A stretch of DNA of 64,000 bases from Caldilineaceae bacterium (lineage in GTDB: Bacteria; Chloroflexota; Anaerolineae; Caldilineales; Caldilineaceae), in assembly GCA_022842065.1 (NCBI GenBank), contig JALHQH010000034.1, positions 1 to 64,000 on the forward strand. The letters are read 5' to 3'. Positions 17,674 to 27,128 of this stretch are shown piece after piece. The notes under the pieces are model-generated. The model made no database searches. It was not told the DNA's origin and saw only the letters and a list, made by a program, of their open reading frames with translations. Positions within the stretch are counted from its first letter, which is position 1. Every line of letters starts with the position of its first letter. Made by a program: the position numbers and the translations under genes.

Positions 17674-18861
17674 TTACGGTTCACTGGCCGGCAGCCGTTC
17701 ACCCGCCAGTCGCGCCCCGCGAATATTCGGCGCGGTTGCGCCAAGTTCCAGTTCGGCCAGCGGACCGGTGACGTAGAGGCCGTCGCGCCAACAGAGTTGT
17801 TTGTCTACAATCGGATAACCACAGGGCGCACAGGGCAGGCCATAGTCGGCAATGGCTTGTGCCACCAATGCGCCGCCGGGCCGCGACTGGACAAAACCGG
17901 TCGCCAGCAGTACACGGTCGGCGACGAGGCTGTCGCCTGTCCCAAGCGTCAACTCGATCATGCCGCCCGTTGTCACCTGGGCGCGTTGCACTTCCCCTTC
18001 GTGGCGGTGGAGCGTGCCGCTGGTGCCGTGGAGGTCCAACAAGCGGGCCACATCCGGCGGCATACTCCCCCGGTGCCGACCGGACGCGATTTGGGCGCGC
18101 CGGGCGGCATAATCGGTTGTGTGGTGAAATTGACTCAGGCACTTTGGCCCATTCCAACAGGGTTCGCTGTCAAAGTGCGCCAGGCGGATGGGGTGGCGCA
18201 GCAACAGGGTGACACGGCCACTGGTGGGCGCAACGCTTTCCGCCAACGTACAGGCGACCTGTGCCGCGGTACTGCCGCCGCCGATCACTACCGTGTGCGG
18301 TGCCGGGGGGAGCGCAGCCAGGGTAAAGTGATCTTCAAAAGTATGATGTAGCGGGGCGGTGGGGTGTTGCTGACGCAGCGCCGTTGCCCAAGCGGGCCAG
18401 TTGAGTTCGGTGCGCCCGACCGCCAGCAAGATGCGTTGGGCCATCAACGCGCCGGCGGTCGTCTCCACCCGCCAGCCGTTGCTGTGTTTGATCAGCCGTT
18501 GGGCACTCCCTTGTAACCACAAGTCAGCCAGCCCATGTTCACGTACGATCTGGTGTGCATGGGCCTGGAAGAGCGCATAACCAGGCCGGCTGTATGGTTC
18601 GCGATAGGTGCGATAAACCCAGGCCGCCGGCGACGCGGCGAACGTGTCGAGCGCATCGGCGCTTAAGCCCAAATTATGCACCGCCGGTGAACGCAAGTAG
18701 GCCATGCCCGTGTTGGCGGTCAAGCGATTCCAGCGGGCCAACGGCTCCGGGTGGGGGTCGAGCACGCGTAACTGTTCCCGCGACACCCCTTTGGCGGTTG
18801 TCAGGAGATGGGCCAAATGGGTGCCGTGGATCCCACCACCAATCATCAACCAGGCAAGCAT
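17674..18861 (-). CDS. FAD/NAD(P)-binding oxidoreductase, flavin monooxygenase-like
   Basis: A 395-residue flavoprotein. FAD is expected at the N-terminal Rossmann motif IGGGIHGTHLAHLL, NAD(P)H at the internal VIGGGSTAAQVACTLAE near residue 193, and LLATGF near residue 331 resembles the ATG motif of N-hydroxylating and Baeyer-Villiger monooxygenases. It follows the COG0523 GTPase after 35 bp on the same strand. N-hydroxylation is a step in hydroxamate siderophore synthesis, so a link to metallophore chemistry is possible, but the protein is not a clear lysine/ornithine hydroxylase and no NRPS or IucA-type synthetase is nearby. Confidence 0.7.
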   Translation of the reverse strand: MLAWLMIGGGIHGTHLAHLLTTAKGVSREQLRVLDPHPEPLARWNRLTANTGMAYLRSPAVHNLGLSADALDTFAASPAAWVYRTYREPYSRPGYALFQAHAHQIVREHGLADLWLQGSAQRLIKHSNGWRVETTAGALMAQRILLAVGRTELNWPAWATALRQQHPTAPLHHTFEDHFTLAALPPAPHTVVIGGGSTAAQVACTLAESVAPTSGRVTLLLRHPIRLAHFDSEPCWNGPKCLSQFHHTTDYAARRAQIASGRHRGSMPPDVARLLDLHGTSGTLHRHEGEVQRAQVTTGGMIELTLGTGDSLVADRVLLATGFVQSRPGGALVAQAIADYGLPCAPCGYPIVDKQLCWRDGLYVTGPLAELELGATAPNIRGARLAGERLPASEP

Positions 18862-18896
18862 CGGTAATTAACTCTCATCTACATGCTTCCTGTCGC

Positions 18897-20090
18897 TTAC
18901 GGAAAGGGATCGCCAAAGCGCTGCCAGCCGTCAACGCCCAACCCCATCTCCTCAGCCGTCAGCAAACATTCATCCAGCGCGGCACTAATGGCTGTCTTGT
19001 CCACATCAATGCCGATAAAGACCAACTCCTGGCGGCGGTCGCCATAGGGTTCGCGCCAACGTTCCTTGACATAGCCACGGATACGCCGGTCATCGGGCCA
19101 ATCTGTTTTGGGGATGGTCGCCCACCAGCGGCCCGTCGGTTTGACCTGCGCTTTGATCCCGGCCTGCGACCAGACCATGCCCACGTCCATGCGCGTCGCC
19201 AGCCAGAAAAAGCCCTTGGAGCGGAGGACGCCTTCGACGCCGTCGGAGTTGATAAACGCCCAGAAGCGTTCGGGGTGGAAGGGACGCCAGGCGCGGTAGA
19301 CAAAGCTGCTAATGCCGTACTCTTCGGTCTCCGGCGTATGTTCGCCGCGCAACTCTTTGGCCCAACCTGGGGAACGGGAGGCGCGCTCAAAGTTAAAGCG
19401 CCCCGTGTTGACAATCTGATCAAGCGGGACGACGCCCTGTTGCGCCCGGATCAGGCGCGCGTCCGGGTTGAGGTGGCGCAGAATATCTTCCAGTTGCCCC
19501 AACTGATACTCATCGACCAGATCGCTCTTGTTGATCACAATCACGTTGGCAAACTCCACCTGATCGACCAGCAGATCGTTGAGCGTGCGATAGTCGCTGT
19601 CGCTGACCGCCATCTCTTTTTCACGCAGGCTCTTGCTCTCGATGTAATCGCGCAGCCAGTTGGCCGCGTCCACCACCGTGACCATGGTGTCAAGCTGGGC
19701 AAAGTCGGAAAGGGTGGTTGTCTTGGCTTCATCCAGGGGGAAGGTAAAGGTCGCGGCCACCGGCATTGGCTCGCCGATGCCGGTTGATTCGATGAGCAGA
19801 TAATCAAAGCGCCCTTCACGTGCCAGCTTGCCCACCTCGATCAGCAGATCTTCGCGCAAGGTGCAGCAGATACAGCCGTTGGTCATCTCGACCAATTTTT
19901 CATCGGCGCGGCTTAATTGGACGCCACTGTCGATCAGTTCGGCGTCGATGTTGACTTCGCTCATGTCATTGACAATCACCGCCACGCGCAAGCCCTGGCG
20001 GTTGTTCAGCACATAGTTGAGCAGCGTCGTCTTGCCGGCCCCCAGAAAACCCGAGAGCACGGTGACGGGTAAACGGGTTTGCATCGCCAT
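18897..20090 (-). CDS. COG0523 (CobW/ZigA-type) metal-chaperone GTPase
   Basis: A 397-residue G3E GTPase with Walker [10 protein letters not shown] near residues 13-21, the metal-binding GCICC motif near residues 72-76, the base-recognition NKSD and a CobW C-terminal domain. COG0523 proteins deliver zinc or other metals to client enzymes, and many belong to Zur regulons. Its ATG overlaps the L28 stop by one base (TAATG), so translation is coupled to a ribosomal protein gene, a linkage seen in zinc-starvation regulons. A paralogue lies at 20523-21716. Confidence 0.9.
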   Translation of the reverse strand: MAMQTRLPVTVLSGFLGAGKTTLLNYVLNNRQGLRVAVIVNDMSEVNIDAELIDSGVQLSRADEKLVEMTNGCICCTLREDLLIEVGKLAREGRFDYLLIESTGIGEPMPVAATFTFPLDEAKTTTLSDFAQLDTMVTVVDAANWLRDYIESKSLREKEMAVSDSDYRTLNDLLVDQVEFANVIVINKSDLVDEYQLGQLEDILRHLNPDARLIRAQQGVVPLDQIVNTGRFNFERASRSPGWAKELRGEHTPETEEYGISSFVYRAWRPFHPERFWAFINSDGVEGVLRSKGFFWLATRMDVGMVWSQAGIKAQVKPTGRWWATIPKTDWPDDRRIRGYVKERWREPYGDRRQELVFIGIDVDKTAISAALDECLLTAEEMGLGVDGWQRFGDPFP

Positions 20091-20326
20091 TAGGTCAGAT
20101 CCTTTAAGGTCAGATTATTCTTTTTGAGGTACGCCGTTAAGCCCATTTTGTTCACCGTGCGCATCGCACTGGTCGATGCCCGCAGCGTAATGCTCCGCCC
20201 CAGCTCCGGCACATAGACCGTAAATTTCTGCACATTCGGCTGCCATTGCCGTCGTGTTGCTTTCTTCGACCACGGGCGATTATTGCCAAATTGGGGACCC
20301 GTGCCGGTTAATTGACACTTTGCCAT
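20090..20326 (-). CDS. rpmB: 50S ribosomal protein L28, zinc-independent (C-minus) type
   Basis: A 78-residue L28 with the family start [16 protein letters not shown] and the [13 protein letters not shown] segment. Zinc-binding L28 carries two Cys-x-x-Cys pairs. Here only Cys4 remains, the partner position is Thr, and the second pair reads STSA, so the protein should not need zinc. Such C-minus paralogues replace zinc-binding copies during zinc shortage in several bacteria. An AAAGGAG site precedes the ATG. Coupling to a COG0523 GTPase supports a zinc-economy role; whether a zinc-binding copy exists elsewhere cannot be seen here. Confidence 0.88.
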   Translation of the reverse strand: MAKCQLTGTGPQFGNNRPWSKKATRRQWQPNVQKFTVYVPELGRSITLRASTSAMRTVNKMGLTAYLKKNNLTLKDLT

Positions 20327-20345
20327 TGTGAATGCTCCTTTTTTT

Positions 20346-20457
20346 TAACTACCAAGCCACCCCCTCCTAACCTCCCCCAGCTTGGGGGAGGAACGATCTC
20401 GGGGTCAACTGTGCCCTCCCTTTTTCAGGGGAGGGTTAGGGAGGGGTTAGTAGTTAC
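20346..20457. repeat. Palindromic element with TAACTAC ends, upstream of rpmB
   Basis: A 112-bp inverted repeat. The outer arms taactaccaagccaccccct and gtaactactaacccctccct (complement of the right end) pair imperfectly, and a strong inner hairpin cctcccccagcttgggggagg sits in the left half. Similar GTAAC(G/T)ACT ends occur at 30735-30846 and 56439-56520. It lies between the upstream GTPase gene and rpmB and may partly insulate the two. Confidence 0.72.
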
Positions 20458-20522
20458 CTTTGCTTTATTACTCGTTGCGATGCTCTGCGTCGCAATGCCA
20501 CATGGACGTACTGCGTCCTCTG

Positions 20523-21716
20523 CTACCACACCGGTAATTGATCCCGATACTTGCGCCACTTGGCCGGCCCCTGTGCCAGTTCGGCATCGGTCAACAGGGC
20601 CGCATCCAGTTGCGCGATCATCTCATCGCGTAACAGCTCAACCCCAATAAAGACCAACTCCTGCCGCGGCACCCCCATATCCGCCTCAACCTCATCGTCA
20701 AAGTCTGCCCCTCGTGTCTCCCCCTCTCGTGTCTCTTCTCCGTCCCACACGCCGCCATACTCAATCGTCAACAGCGCGCCGGCCTGTGACCAATACCCCG
20801 CTTCATCCGGACGGGAGGCCAGCCAGAAAAAGCCTTTGGAGCGCAACAACCCCGGCCAATCACATTCAAGGAAGGGCAGTAAGCGCTGCGGGTGAAAGGG
20901 GCGGTCGGCGGTGTAGAGGAAACTACTTACCCCGTATTCTTCGGTTTCCGGCGTGGGTGAAAAGCGGGGTTCCTGCCGCCACATCGTGTAGCCTTCGGCG
21001 TGGTCAAAGCTGAACAAGCCGGTGTTGAGAAGGGCCGCCGGTGCGACCTTGCCTCGTTCGGCGCGCAGCAACGTTGCCGTGGGGTTGAGCCGCCGCAGGA
21101 TCGCTTCAAGTTGGCCGGCCTCGTCTTGTGTCACCAGATCGAGCTTGTTGATCACGATCACATTGGCAAATTCCACCTGCTCGATCAAGAGGTCAGCAAT
21201 CGTGCGCTCGTCTTCCTCGTCCACAGCCAGGTTGTGTTCAGCCAACGCCTCGCCCGCCGTGTAGTCGCGCAGGAAGTTGTAGGCATCGACCACCGTCACC
21301 ATCGTGTCGAGCCGGGCGACATGGCTCAGCAACCCTTCATAGCCGTCGAGGTCGAAGGTGAAGGTTTCGGCCACCGGCATTGGCTCGGCGATGCCGGTTG
21401 ACTCGACCAGCAGGTAGTCAAATTTCCCGGCGCGCGCCAGTTCATTCACTTCGCGCAGCAGATCCTCGCGCAAGGTGCAACAGATGCAGCCGTTGCTCAT
21501 CTCCACGAGCTTTTCATCGGTGCGGCTCAGTTGCGCTTCGCCGCCGACCAGGGCCGCGTCAATGTTGATTTCGCTCATGTCGTTGACGATCACCGCCACC
21601 CGCAAGCCCTGGCGATTGTGGAGGATGTGGTTGAGCAGGGTCGTCTTCCCCGCGCCGAGAAAGCCGGAAAGGACGGTGACGGGTAGGCGGGTGTCCTTGG
21701 GTGGTGGTTGCTTCAT
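20523..21716 (-). CDS. COG0523 (CobW/ZigA-type) metal-chaperone GTPase, paralogue
   Basis: A 397-residue paralogue of the GTPase at 18897-20090, with Walker [10 protein letters not shown] near residues 17-25, GCICC near residues 76-80, NKLD and a CobW C-terminal domain with an acidic insert ([10 protein letters not shown]) absent from the other copy. It is the first gene of the cluster, preceded by a good promoter bracketed by two identical-type palindromes. Two closely related COG0523 genes around a zinc-free L28 suggest chaperones for different clients under metal limitation. Confidence 0.9.
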   Translation of the reverse strand: MKQPPPKDTRLPVTVLSGFLGAGKTTLLNHILHNRQGLRVAVIVNDMSEINIDAALVGGEAQLSRTDEKLVEMSNGCICCTLREDLLREVNELARAGKFDYLLVESTGIAEPMPVAETFTFDLDGYEGLLSHVARLDTMVTVVDAYNFLRDYTAGEALAEHNLAVDEEDERTIADLLIEQVEFANVIVINKLDLVTQDEAGQLEAILRRLNPTATLLRAERGKVAPAALLNTGLFSFDHAEGYTMWRQEPRFSPTPETEEYGVSSFLYTADRPFHPQRLLPFLECDWPGLLRSKGFFWLASRPDEAGYWSQAGALLTIEYGGVWDGEETREGETRGADFDDEVEADMGVPRQELVFIGVELLRDEMIAQLDAALLTDAELAQGPAKWRKYRDQLPVW

Positions 21717-21746
21717 GATCGCTCGCTTCAGGTTGAGAATAGAATT

Positions 21747-21767
21747 AAATGAGATTTTGTCTCATTT
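21747..21767. promoter_or_regulatory. Operator-like palindrome 1
   Basis: A perfect inverted repeat AAATGAGA-ttttg-TCTCATTT, 30 bp before the GTPase ATG and at or just after the predicted transcription start. It is repeated at 21810-21830 with the same arm length and spacer. Size, AT-rich arms and context suit a FUR-family (Zur-like) site, but the regulator is not encoded in the window. Confidence 0.7.
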
Positions 21768-21775
21768 GAAGCGCT

Positions 21776-21805
21776 ATCATACGTTAAATTGAATGATTAT
21801 GCCAA
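21776..21805 (-). promoter_or_regulatory. Predicted sigma-70 type promoter of the metal-starvation operon
   Basis: On the minus strand TTGGCA (21800-21805) and TATGAT (21776-21781) are separated by 18 bp, a good match to -35 and -10 consensus. Start of transcription would fall near 21769. One palindrome overlaps the start region and the other lies just upstream of -35, an arrangement suited to repression. Confidence 0.6.
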
Positions 21806-21809
21806 ATCT

Positions 21810-21830
21810 AAAAGAGAATAAATCTCATTT
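21810..21830. promoter_or_regulatory. Operator-like palindrome 2
   Basis: AAAAGAGA-ataaa-TCTCATTT: the right arm is identical to palindrome 1, the left arm has one mismatch, and the spacer is the same 5 bp. The centres of the two sites are 63 bp apart, about six helical turns, so both face the same side of the DNA. Confidence 0.65.
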
Positions 21831-22020
21831 ATGAGCGCAATTTTTTTTCTGTGATGTGGGCGAAGCTGGGCAAGAGCGAATGGGGCAGCGATTGGTTGGC
21901 GGTGTGGTGTTAACCAACAGCGGGAGGGAGGAGCTTAAGGACTTTGGTGAAGTAATTGAATAGGGCTTACTACACTGTAACTGAATTTTTCCAGGTTTTG
22001 CCTTGTGGGTCGGCAACACG

Positions 22021-22086
22021 GTCTTCCTGGAAGGGGTCACGCAATTGGCCTGTGCGCAGAGATCGCGTGACCCCTTCCAGGAAGAC
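22021..22086. repeat. Perfect inverted repeat, cttcctggaaggggtca family, copy 1
   Basis: Perfect 22-bp arms (gtcttcctggaaggggtcac plus gc) around a 22-bp loop. A close relative with cttccgggaaggggtca arms is at 50718-50813. It lies in the gap between the enolase-type gene and the promoter of the GTPase operon. No gene was recognised between 21831 and 22192. Confidence 0.75.
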
Positions 22087-22192
22087 TTTGCCCCCCAACA
22101 ACATTTCGGATTGCTCAACGTACAGTGTACTTACACAGCGCTCTACCGCTGAGCGTTGCGTAAATCCTACCACCAATCAAAAAGCTTTCAGC

Positions 22193-23437
22193 TTATAGCT
22201 TTGATTCAACGATCGTCACATCGGGGCGTAAACGCACTTCGGGTAACAAGGTGGTCCCGATGCCCGGCTTGGTGGGCGCAAGGAGATGTCCCTGCTCGAC
22301 CGTTACCCCTTCGGTCACCAGCTCTGGATAGCTGATGCGTAGGTAGGCGCGCACGGTCTCTTGGTAGACGGCGTTGGTGGCGTTGATCGCTAGGTGCAGG
22401 CCGGCAAAGAGCGTGAAGGGGCCGGTGCAGTCGTGCATGGCGACGGGGCGCTTCCAGGTTTCGGCCATTGTCGCAATCTTCTTACTTTCGGTAATACCGC
22501 CGGCCCAGGTCGGGTCGATCATGATGATGTCGGCAGCATTCTTTTCGAGCACTGCTTTGTATTCATACCTCGTGGTGAGATATTCGCTGACCAGGATCGG
22601 GGTCGTTGTGCTGCGGCGCAGATCGGCCAGGGCGTCGAGGTCATCGGCGCGCAGTAGATCTTCCAGCCAGTAGGGTTGATATTGCTCCAGTGCCCGTGCA
22701 ATCTTCTTGGCCGCGGGCAGCGACCACAAGCCGTGCCCTTCGACCATAATGTCCATCTGGTCACCAACCGCCTCGCGGATTTTGCGGAAAGGTTCCAGCC
22801 CCCGTTTCAGATCAGCCGCGTCAATCGTATGGCCGCCGATCTGGCGCAAGGCCGGGTCGAAGACGCCACGGAAGGTGCGCCAGTTGTTCCACGCCCCCGG
22901 CTCATGGGCAATATAATCAAAAGGCCAAATCTTCATCCCTGTGATGCCCTCGCTGAGCAGATCTTGCGCCAACGCGCCGGCATCGGTCATAAAGCCGATC
23001 AGATCTTCATAACGGCCGGGCTGCTCCTGCGCGGTGCGCGCGAGCGTGGTACGGCCATAGTGGGGACCGCCACAGGTGTTGTAGGTTTTGATGCGGTCAC
23101 GCGCTGCCCCGCCTAAGAGTTGCCAGATCGGCTGGCCGGTGGCCTGGCCGAAGATGTCCCACAAGGCCACATCAATGGCCGAGAGGCCGCGCAACTCGAC
23201 CCCCTTGCCGACAATATGCGCGCTGATTTCATAGAGTTGCCGCCAGATCAGCTCAATTGCCAGCGGGTCGCGCCCGAGCAAAAAGGGCGCGGCAAAGTTA
23301 TGCAGATAGCCGCGCACCGCCTCCGGCATGTAAAAGGTGTCGCTATAACCGACCAGCCCTTCGTCCGTATGGACCGCGACAAAGAGAATATGCGGAAAGT
23401 CGGCCAGGTGGATGGTTTCGATCTTGGTGATTTTCAT
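22193..23437 (-). CDS. Enolase-superfamily enzyme (mandelate racemase/sugar-acid dehydratase type)
   Basis: A 414-residue protein with the N-terminal capping domain and a C-terminal barrel of the mandelate racemase/muconate lactonizing enzyme superfamily (PF02746/PF13378). The barrel shows the Lys of GMKIWPFD, metal ligands in IMVEGHG, WLED and VSEYLTT, and the His-containing MHDCTGP near the C-terminus, a pattern of sugar-acid dehydratases. These remove water from aldonic acids after proton abstraction. It is divergent from the LuxR-type regulator, 261 bp apart, which could control it. Confidence 0.85.
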   Translation of the reverse strand: MKITKIETIHLADFPHILFVAVHTDEGLVGYSDTFYMPEAVRGYLHNFAAPFLLGRDPLAIELIWRQLYEISAHIVGKGVELRGLSAIDVALWDIFGQATGQPIWQLLGGAARDRIKTYNTCGGPHYGRTTLARTAQEQPGRYEDLIGFMTDAGALAQDLLSEGITGMKIWPFDYIAHEPGAWNNWRTFRGVFDPALRQIGGHTIDAADLKRGLEPFRKIREAVGDQMDIMVEGHGLWSLPAAKKIARALEQYQPYWLEDLLRADDLDALADLRRSTTTPILVSEYLTTRYEYKAVLEKNAADIIMIDPTWAGGITESKKIATMAETWKRPVAMHDCTGPFTLFAGLHLAINATNAVYQETVRAYLRISYPELVTEGVTVEQGHLLAPTKPGIGTTLLPEVRLRPDVTIVESKL

Positions 23438-23698
23438 GATGATTGGTGCCTTTGGTTTTGTGTGGATTTTAGCCAGGAGTATACATCAGGTCGCGCTGTC
23501 CCTCAAATGTGAAATTTTTATGCCAGGGTACGTCCCAAATTTTCGCAGCCGAGCTGCCCCTTTCCTGAGATGCACCTTGACCCTACTGTAAAAACCTAGC
23601 TTTTCAACCGCTGCGGGTATAATAGCGCATGACTAAGACTGTATTTACTCCATTCATTGTTACCCAAGCCGTTGTTGACCAAAAGGATTTGTCCATAG

Positions 23699-26191
23699 AT
23701 GTTAGATGCCGATCAAAGTTTTGCTCGTTTGCCGACAGCGGTGTTGCCAAAACCGTCAACGCCTTTGATTGGGCGCGAGCAAGAGGCCCGCGCCGTGCGC
23801 AGCTTGCTCCAACAACCGCAGATACGCCTGGTCACCTTTACCGGCCCCCCAGGCGTCGGTAAGACGCGGCTCTGTCTGCAAGTGGCGGAAGAAGTGCGCG
23901 CCGAATTTCCCGATGGGGTCTATTTTGTGGCGTTGGCTGCTGTGCGTGACGCCGCGCTGGTGGCCGATGCCATTGCCCAATGCCTGGGACTCGCTACTTT
24001 GCCAAGTGGTCAGACCTTTGTCCAATTGAAAAATGCGCTGATCGACCGCCGGCTACTCCTCCTGTTGGATAATTTTGAGCAAGTGATGGCTGCGGCCACC
24101 CTGGTGACTGACCTACTAGCCAATGTGCCTGGCCTCACGATCTTTGTCACGAGCCGGGCCGCTTTGCGTCTGTCTGGCGAATACGAATATCCCGTTCTAC
24201 CATTGGCCCTGCCTGGCATTGACCTTGTTGTCCCCAATGAGTTGTTACGCGTGCCGGCGGTGGCACTCTTTGCCGCCCGCGCCCAGGCGGTCAAGGCTGA
24301 TTTTCAACTAACCCCGGCCAATGCGGCGGTGGTCGGGGAAATTTGTCGCCGGCTGGAAGGGTTGCCGCTGGCGATTGAGTTGGCGGCGGCGCGTACCAAA
24401 TTATTAACACCATCGGCGCTGTTGACACGCCTGGCCAATCGGCTGGCAACCTTGACCAGCGGCCCGCGTGACCTGCCCCCGCGCCAGCAGACCTTGCGGG
24501 CCGCGCTGGCTTGGAGCTATGAACTGCTGACCGCCCACGAGCAGCTACTCTTCCGACGCTTGGCGCTCTTTGCCAACGGTTGGACGCTGGAAGCGGCAGA
24601 AGCGATCAATCGCCTGCCAAGCCAGGCGGCGCTTCAGCCACCATATCTAAATACGCTCGATGCGCTGGCCGCTTTGCTCGATCATAGTTTAATCCAGCGC
24701 GTTGAGACGGTGGCCGGCGATGCGCGCTTTACCATGTTGGAAATGATTCGCGAATTTGCGTTGGAGGCGTTGGCCGCGGCTGGCGAAGAAGCCGCGGTCC
24801 GGCAGCGCCATGCCGATTATTATTTGCGGCAAGCCGAAGCGATTGAACCCCAACTCTATGGCCCAGACCAAGAACACGGGTTGAACCAACTTGAGGTAGA
24901 GCATGCCAATTTACGCGCCGCGTTGGCCTGGAGCGCGTCTACACAAGATCTCGAATGCTTGTTTCGGCTTACCCTTGCGCTGGCACAATTTTGGTGGCGA
25001 CATGGCCATTTTGTCGAAGAACAACATTGGCTCGACGGCTGTTTAGCCTTCATCCTCCCCCTGTGGGAAGATCAAACCTTTCGCGAACAGGCGCTTCGCC
25101 GGCATGCCCACATTCCTGATTTTCAGGCTAAGGCGGCTGGGCTGCTCTATACGGCCGGTGCTTTTGCCTGGCATCACGGTAACCCGCAACAAGCGGTAGC
25201 CCTGTGCAGCAAGAGTTTAACCCTCTATCGCGCACTCAACCACAAACACCAGATCGCGCGTTCCCTGCGCATCTTGGCTTTGGCGGCCATGGATCGCGGT
25301 GATGATGACCAAGTCGGCATGCTGTTGGAAGAGAGCTTAATCATTTGTCGCGCCGAGCAGGATCAACGTGGGCTTGGTTGGACGCTGAGCTTTTTGGGGC
25401 GGGCCGCCGCTGGGCAGGGGGAAACTGATCGCGCTCGCCTGCTCTTGCAAGAAAGCTTGGCGATCTTTCGTCAATTGGGTGAACAAGATGGTGTTATCTA
25501 CCAATTGCAGTATTTGAGCGATGTGGCGCTCAAACTAGAGGAATGGGCGTTGGCCTGTCGCTTTAGCGAGGAGAGCTTGCTGATCGCACGCCAACTAGGG
25601 CACAAGGGGGGGGCGGCCGATGCTTTACTGGCCTTGGGCCGTAGTGTTGCCCACCAGTTGCAGCCACAACAAGCAATTGGCTATCTTAAAGAGGCGCTGG
25701 CCATCTATCAAACGCTGGATAACCCAGTCGGGGCCGCGGCCTGTTATACCCAGCTTGCCCTCAGCGCCGCACAATTGGGGCAAAGCCAGATCGCCGACCG
25801 TTTGCACTTGGCCGGCGCTGGGGCTCAGCCGCAGGGTGCGCATGCGCTACCAAGTGCAACAGCAAGCGACCAAGCTTCGCTGCCGAGCCTTGCGCAAGCC
25901 CTTGCGCTCCTCGAAGCAGCCGCGAATCGCGCAACAGAAATTGCCCAGCCAATTGCCCAGGAATTCGACGTGCCTGCCGCAGTGGCGGCGCGCGTAGCGG
26001 ATCAGCTAACCAGCCGCGAGATCGAGGTGCTGCGGTTGATCGCACAAGGGCTGACCTATGTGCAGATCGCCGCGCAGCTGATTGTCAGCCCGCGCACGGT
26101 CGATGCCCATTTGCGGGCAATTTATGGCAAACTTGGCGTGAACTCGCGCCACGCCGCCGCCCGCATGGCAATTGACCAACAGTTGATCTGA
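23699..26191 (+). CDS. AfsR/LuxR-type ATPase transcriptional regulator (LAL/STAND family)
   Basis: An 830-residue signal-transduction ATPase. Residues about 23-310 form an NB-ARC-like module (GREQE, Walker [10 protein letters not shown] near 50-58, Walker [13 protein letters not shown] sensor). Residues 310-700 are winged-helix and TPR-like repeats. The C-terminus (about 765-830) is a LuxR-type helix-turn-helix starting [20 protein letters not shown]. Such proteins are held inactive until a ligand or partner binds the TPR region. It faces the enolase-superfamily gene, its likely target. The ATG has an AAAGGAT site upstream. Confidence 0.87.
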   Translation: MLDADQSFARLPTAVLPKPSTPLIGREQEARAVRSLLQQPQIRLVTFTGPPGVGKTRLCLQVAEEVRAEFPDGVYFVALAAVRDAALVADAIAQCLGLATLPSGQTFVQLKNALIDRRLLLLLDNFEQVMAAATLVTDLLANVPGLTIFVTSRAALRLSGEYEYPVLPLALPGIDLVVPNELLRVPAVALFAARAQAVKADFQLTPANAAVVGEICRRLEGLPLAIELAAARTKLLTPSALLTRLANRLATLTSGPRDLPPRQQTLRAALAWSYELLTAHEQLLFRRLALFANGWTLEAAEAINRLPSQAALQPPYLNTLDALAALLDHSLIQRVETVAGDARFTMLEMIREFALEALAAAGEEAAVRQRHADYYLRQAEAIEPQLYGPDQEHGLNQLEVEHANLRAALAWSASTQDLECLFRLTLALAQFWWRHGHFVEEQHWLDGCLAFILPLWEDQTFREQALRRHAHIPDFQAKAAGLLYTAGAFAWHHGNPQQAVALCSKSLTLYRALNHKHQIARSLRILALAAMDRGDDDQVGMLLEESLIICRAEQDQRGLGWTLSFLGRAAAGQGETDRARLLLQESLAIFRQLGEQDGVIYQLQYLSDVALKLEEWALACRFSEESLLIARQLGHKGGAADALLALGRSVAHQLQPQQAIGYLKEALAIYQTLDNPVGAAACYTQLALSAAQLGQSQIADRLHLAGAGAQPQGAHALPSATASDQASLPSLAQALALLEAAANRATEIAQPIAQEFDVPAAVAARVADQLTSREIEVLRLIAQGLTYVQIAAQLIVSPRTVDAHLRAIYGKLGVNSRHAAARMAIDQQLI

Positions 26192-26277
26192 TGCTTGATC
26201 TGGCACCGCTTTCTGTTTAGCCTAAGCGCTGTTGCGCTCAACCGAACGGTTTCAATCTAACCACACCTTCTCGTGCA

Positions 26278-26319
26278 CAGGCGAGCGCGTTCCCTAGGGA
26301 ACGCGCTCGCCTGTTTTTT
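26278..26319 (+). terminator. Rho-independent terminator after the LuxR-type regulator
   Basis: A perfect 36-bp palindrome (arms caggcgagcgcgttccct) with no loop beyond the turn, followed immediately by TTTTTTC. It is 87 bp past the regulator's stop codon and separates it from the ECF sigma gene. Confidence 0.9.
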
Positions 26320-26472
26320 CTTACCGCCTCTATAAATAGGGAATCGAGATCGGGGAATTTCCCGATGTCGGTTTTTTGCGCGCCGACTATACTCGCGATA
26401 GGTACAAAACCAGACAAAGTACCTAAAGAAACAAGTATAAAAGCATAGAGACAAAGCGACGAGGAGACAGTA

Positions 26473-27078
26473 ATGAACGACCGATCTGTTAAACCAATTG
26501 CACTATGTACCGATACACAGCTGTTGCAATTGATCAGTGCGCATGACACCGTCGCCTTTGCCACCCTCTATGATCGCCATGCGACCGTGGTTTACAGCTT
26601 GCTTGTGCGCATTGTTTGCGACCCAAAAGCCGCCGAAGATTTGTTGCAGGAAAGCTTTTGGCAGGTATGGCAAAAGGCCGATCAATACGCCGGAAGCGGC
26701 ACTGTCGCGGCTTGGTTGCTGCGCATTGCCCGCAACAAGGCATTCGATGAATTGCGCCATCAACGTTGTCGCCCGCAATTTCAGGAGTTGCAGGAATTAC
26801 AGGAGACCGGCGCCTGTTGGCCAATCGACCAAAATATTTCGCTCGAACAGCAGGTACTGCAGCAGTGTACAGCACAAGCCATCAGCCAAGCCTTGGCCAC
26901 GATTCCCACCGAGCAACGGCATTGCTTACAACTGGCTTTTTTTGAAGGGCTAAGCCACAACGCCATTGCCGAGCTGACCAATACCCCGCTGGGTACAATC
27001 AAATCACGTTTGCGCATCGGCCTGGCCAAAGTTGAGCACCTGCTGCGTGGCATGGGCTATCAAGCAAGCTACGGATAA
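26473..27078 (+). CDS. ECF-type RNA polymerase sigma factor
   Basis: A 201-residue sigma-70 family factor of the extracytoplasmic-function group. Region 2 spans about residues 25-95 (AFATLYDRHATVVYSLLVRI, EDLLQESFWQVW), and region 4 about 135-190 ends with the helix-turn-helix LSHNAIAELTNTPLGTIKSR. Start ATG has GAGGAGA upstream. No anti-sigma factor follows; 50 bp downstream is an amidohydrolase gene on the same strand. Control may therefore come from transcription or a distant anti-sigma factor. Confidence 0.9.
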   Translation: MNDRSVKPIALCTDTQLLQLISAHDTVAFATLYDRHATVVYSLLVRIVCDPKAAEDLLQESFWQVWQKADQYAGSGTVAAWLLRIARNKAFDELRHQRCRPQFQELQELQETGACWPIDQNISLEQQVLQQCTAQAISQALATIPTEQRHCLQLAFFEGLSHNAIAELTNTPLGTIKSRLRIGLAKVEHLLRGMGYQASYG

Positions 27079-27128
27079 ATAGGAAAAGCGCTAGACGCCC
27101 GCCTGGGAGACAAACGAGGAAAATAACA

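Noticed and set aside
17674..18861. Lysine or ornithine N-hydroxylase of siderophore synthesis
   Set aside because: The FAD and NAD(P) motifs fit the broad class, but no siderophore synthetase genes are nearby and the diagnostic substrate motifs were not recognised.
18555..19787. A 410-codon open frame on the plus strand
   Set aside because: Antisense to the flavoprotein and COG0523 GTPase genes, both clear families; no motif of its own.
21825..22118. A 97-codon open frame on the minus strand
   Set aside because: It runs through the palindromic repeat at 22021-22086 and the second operator-like site, and shows no family resemblance.
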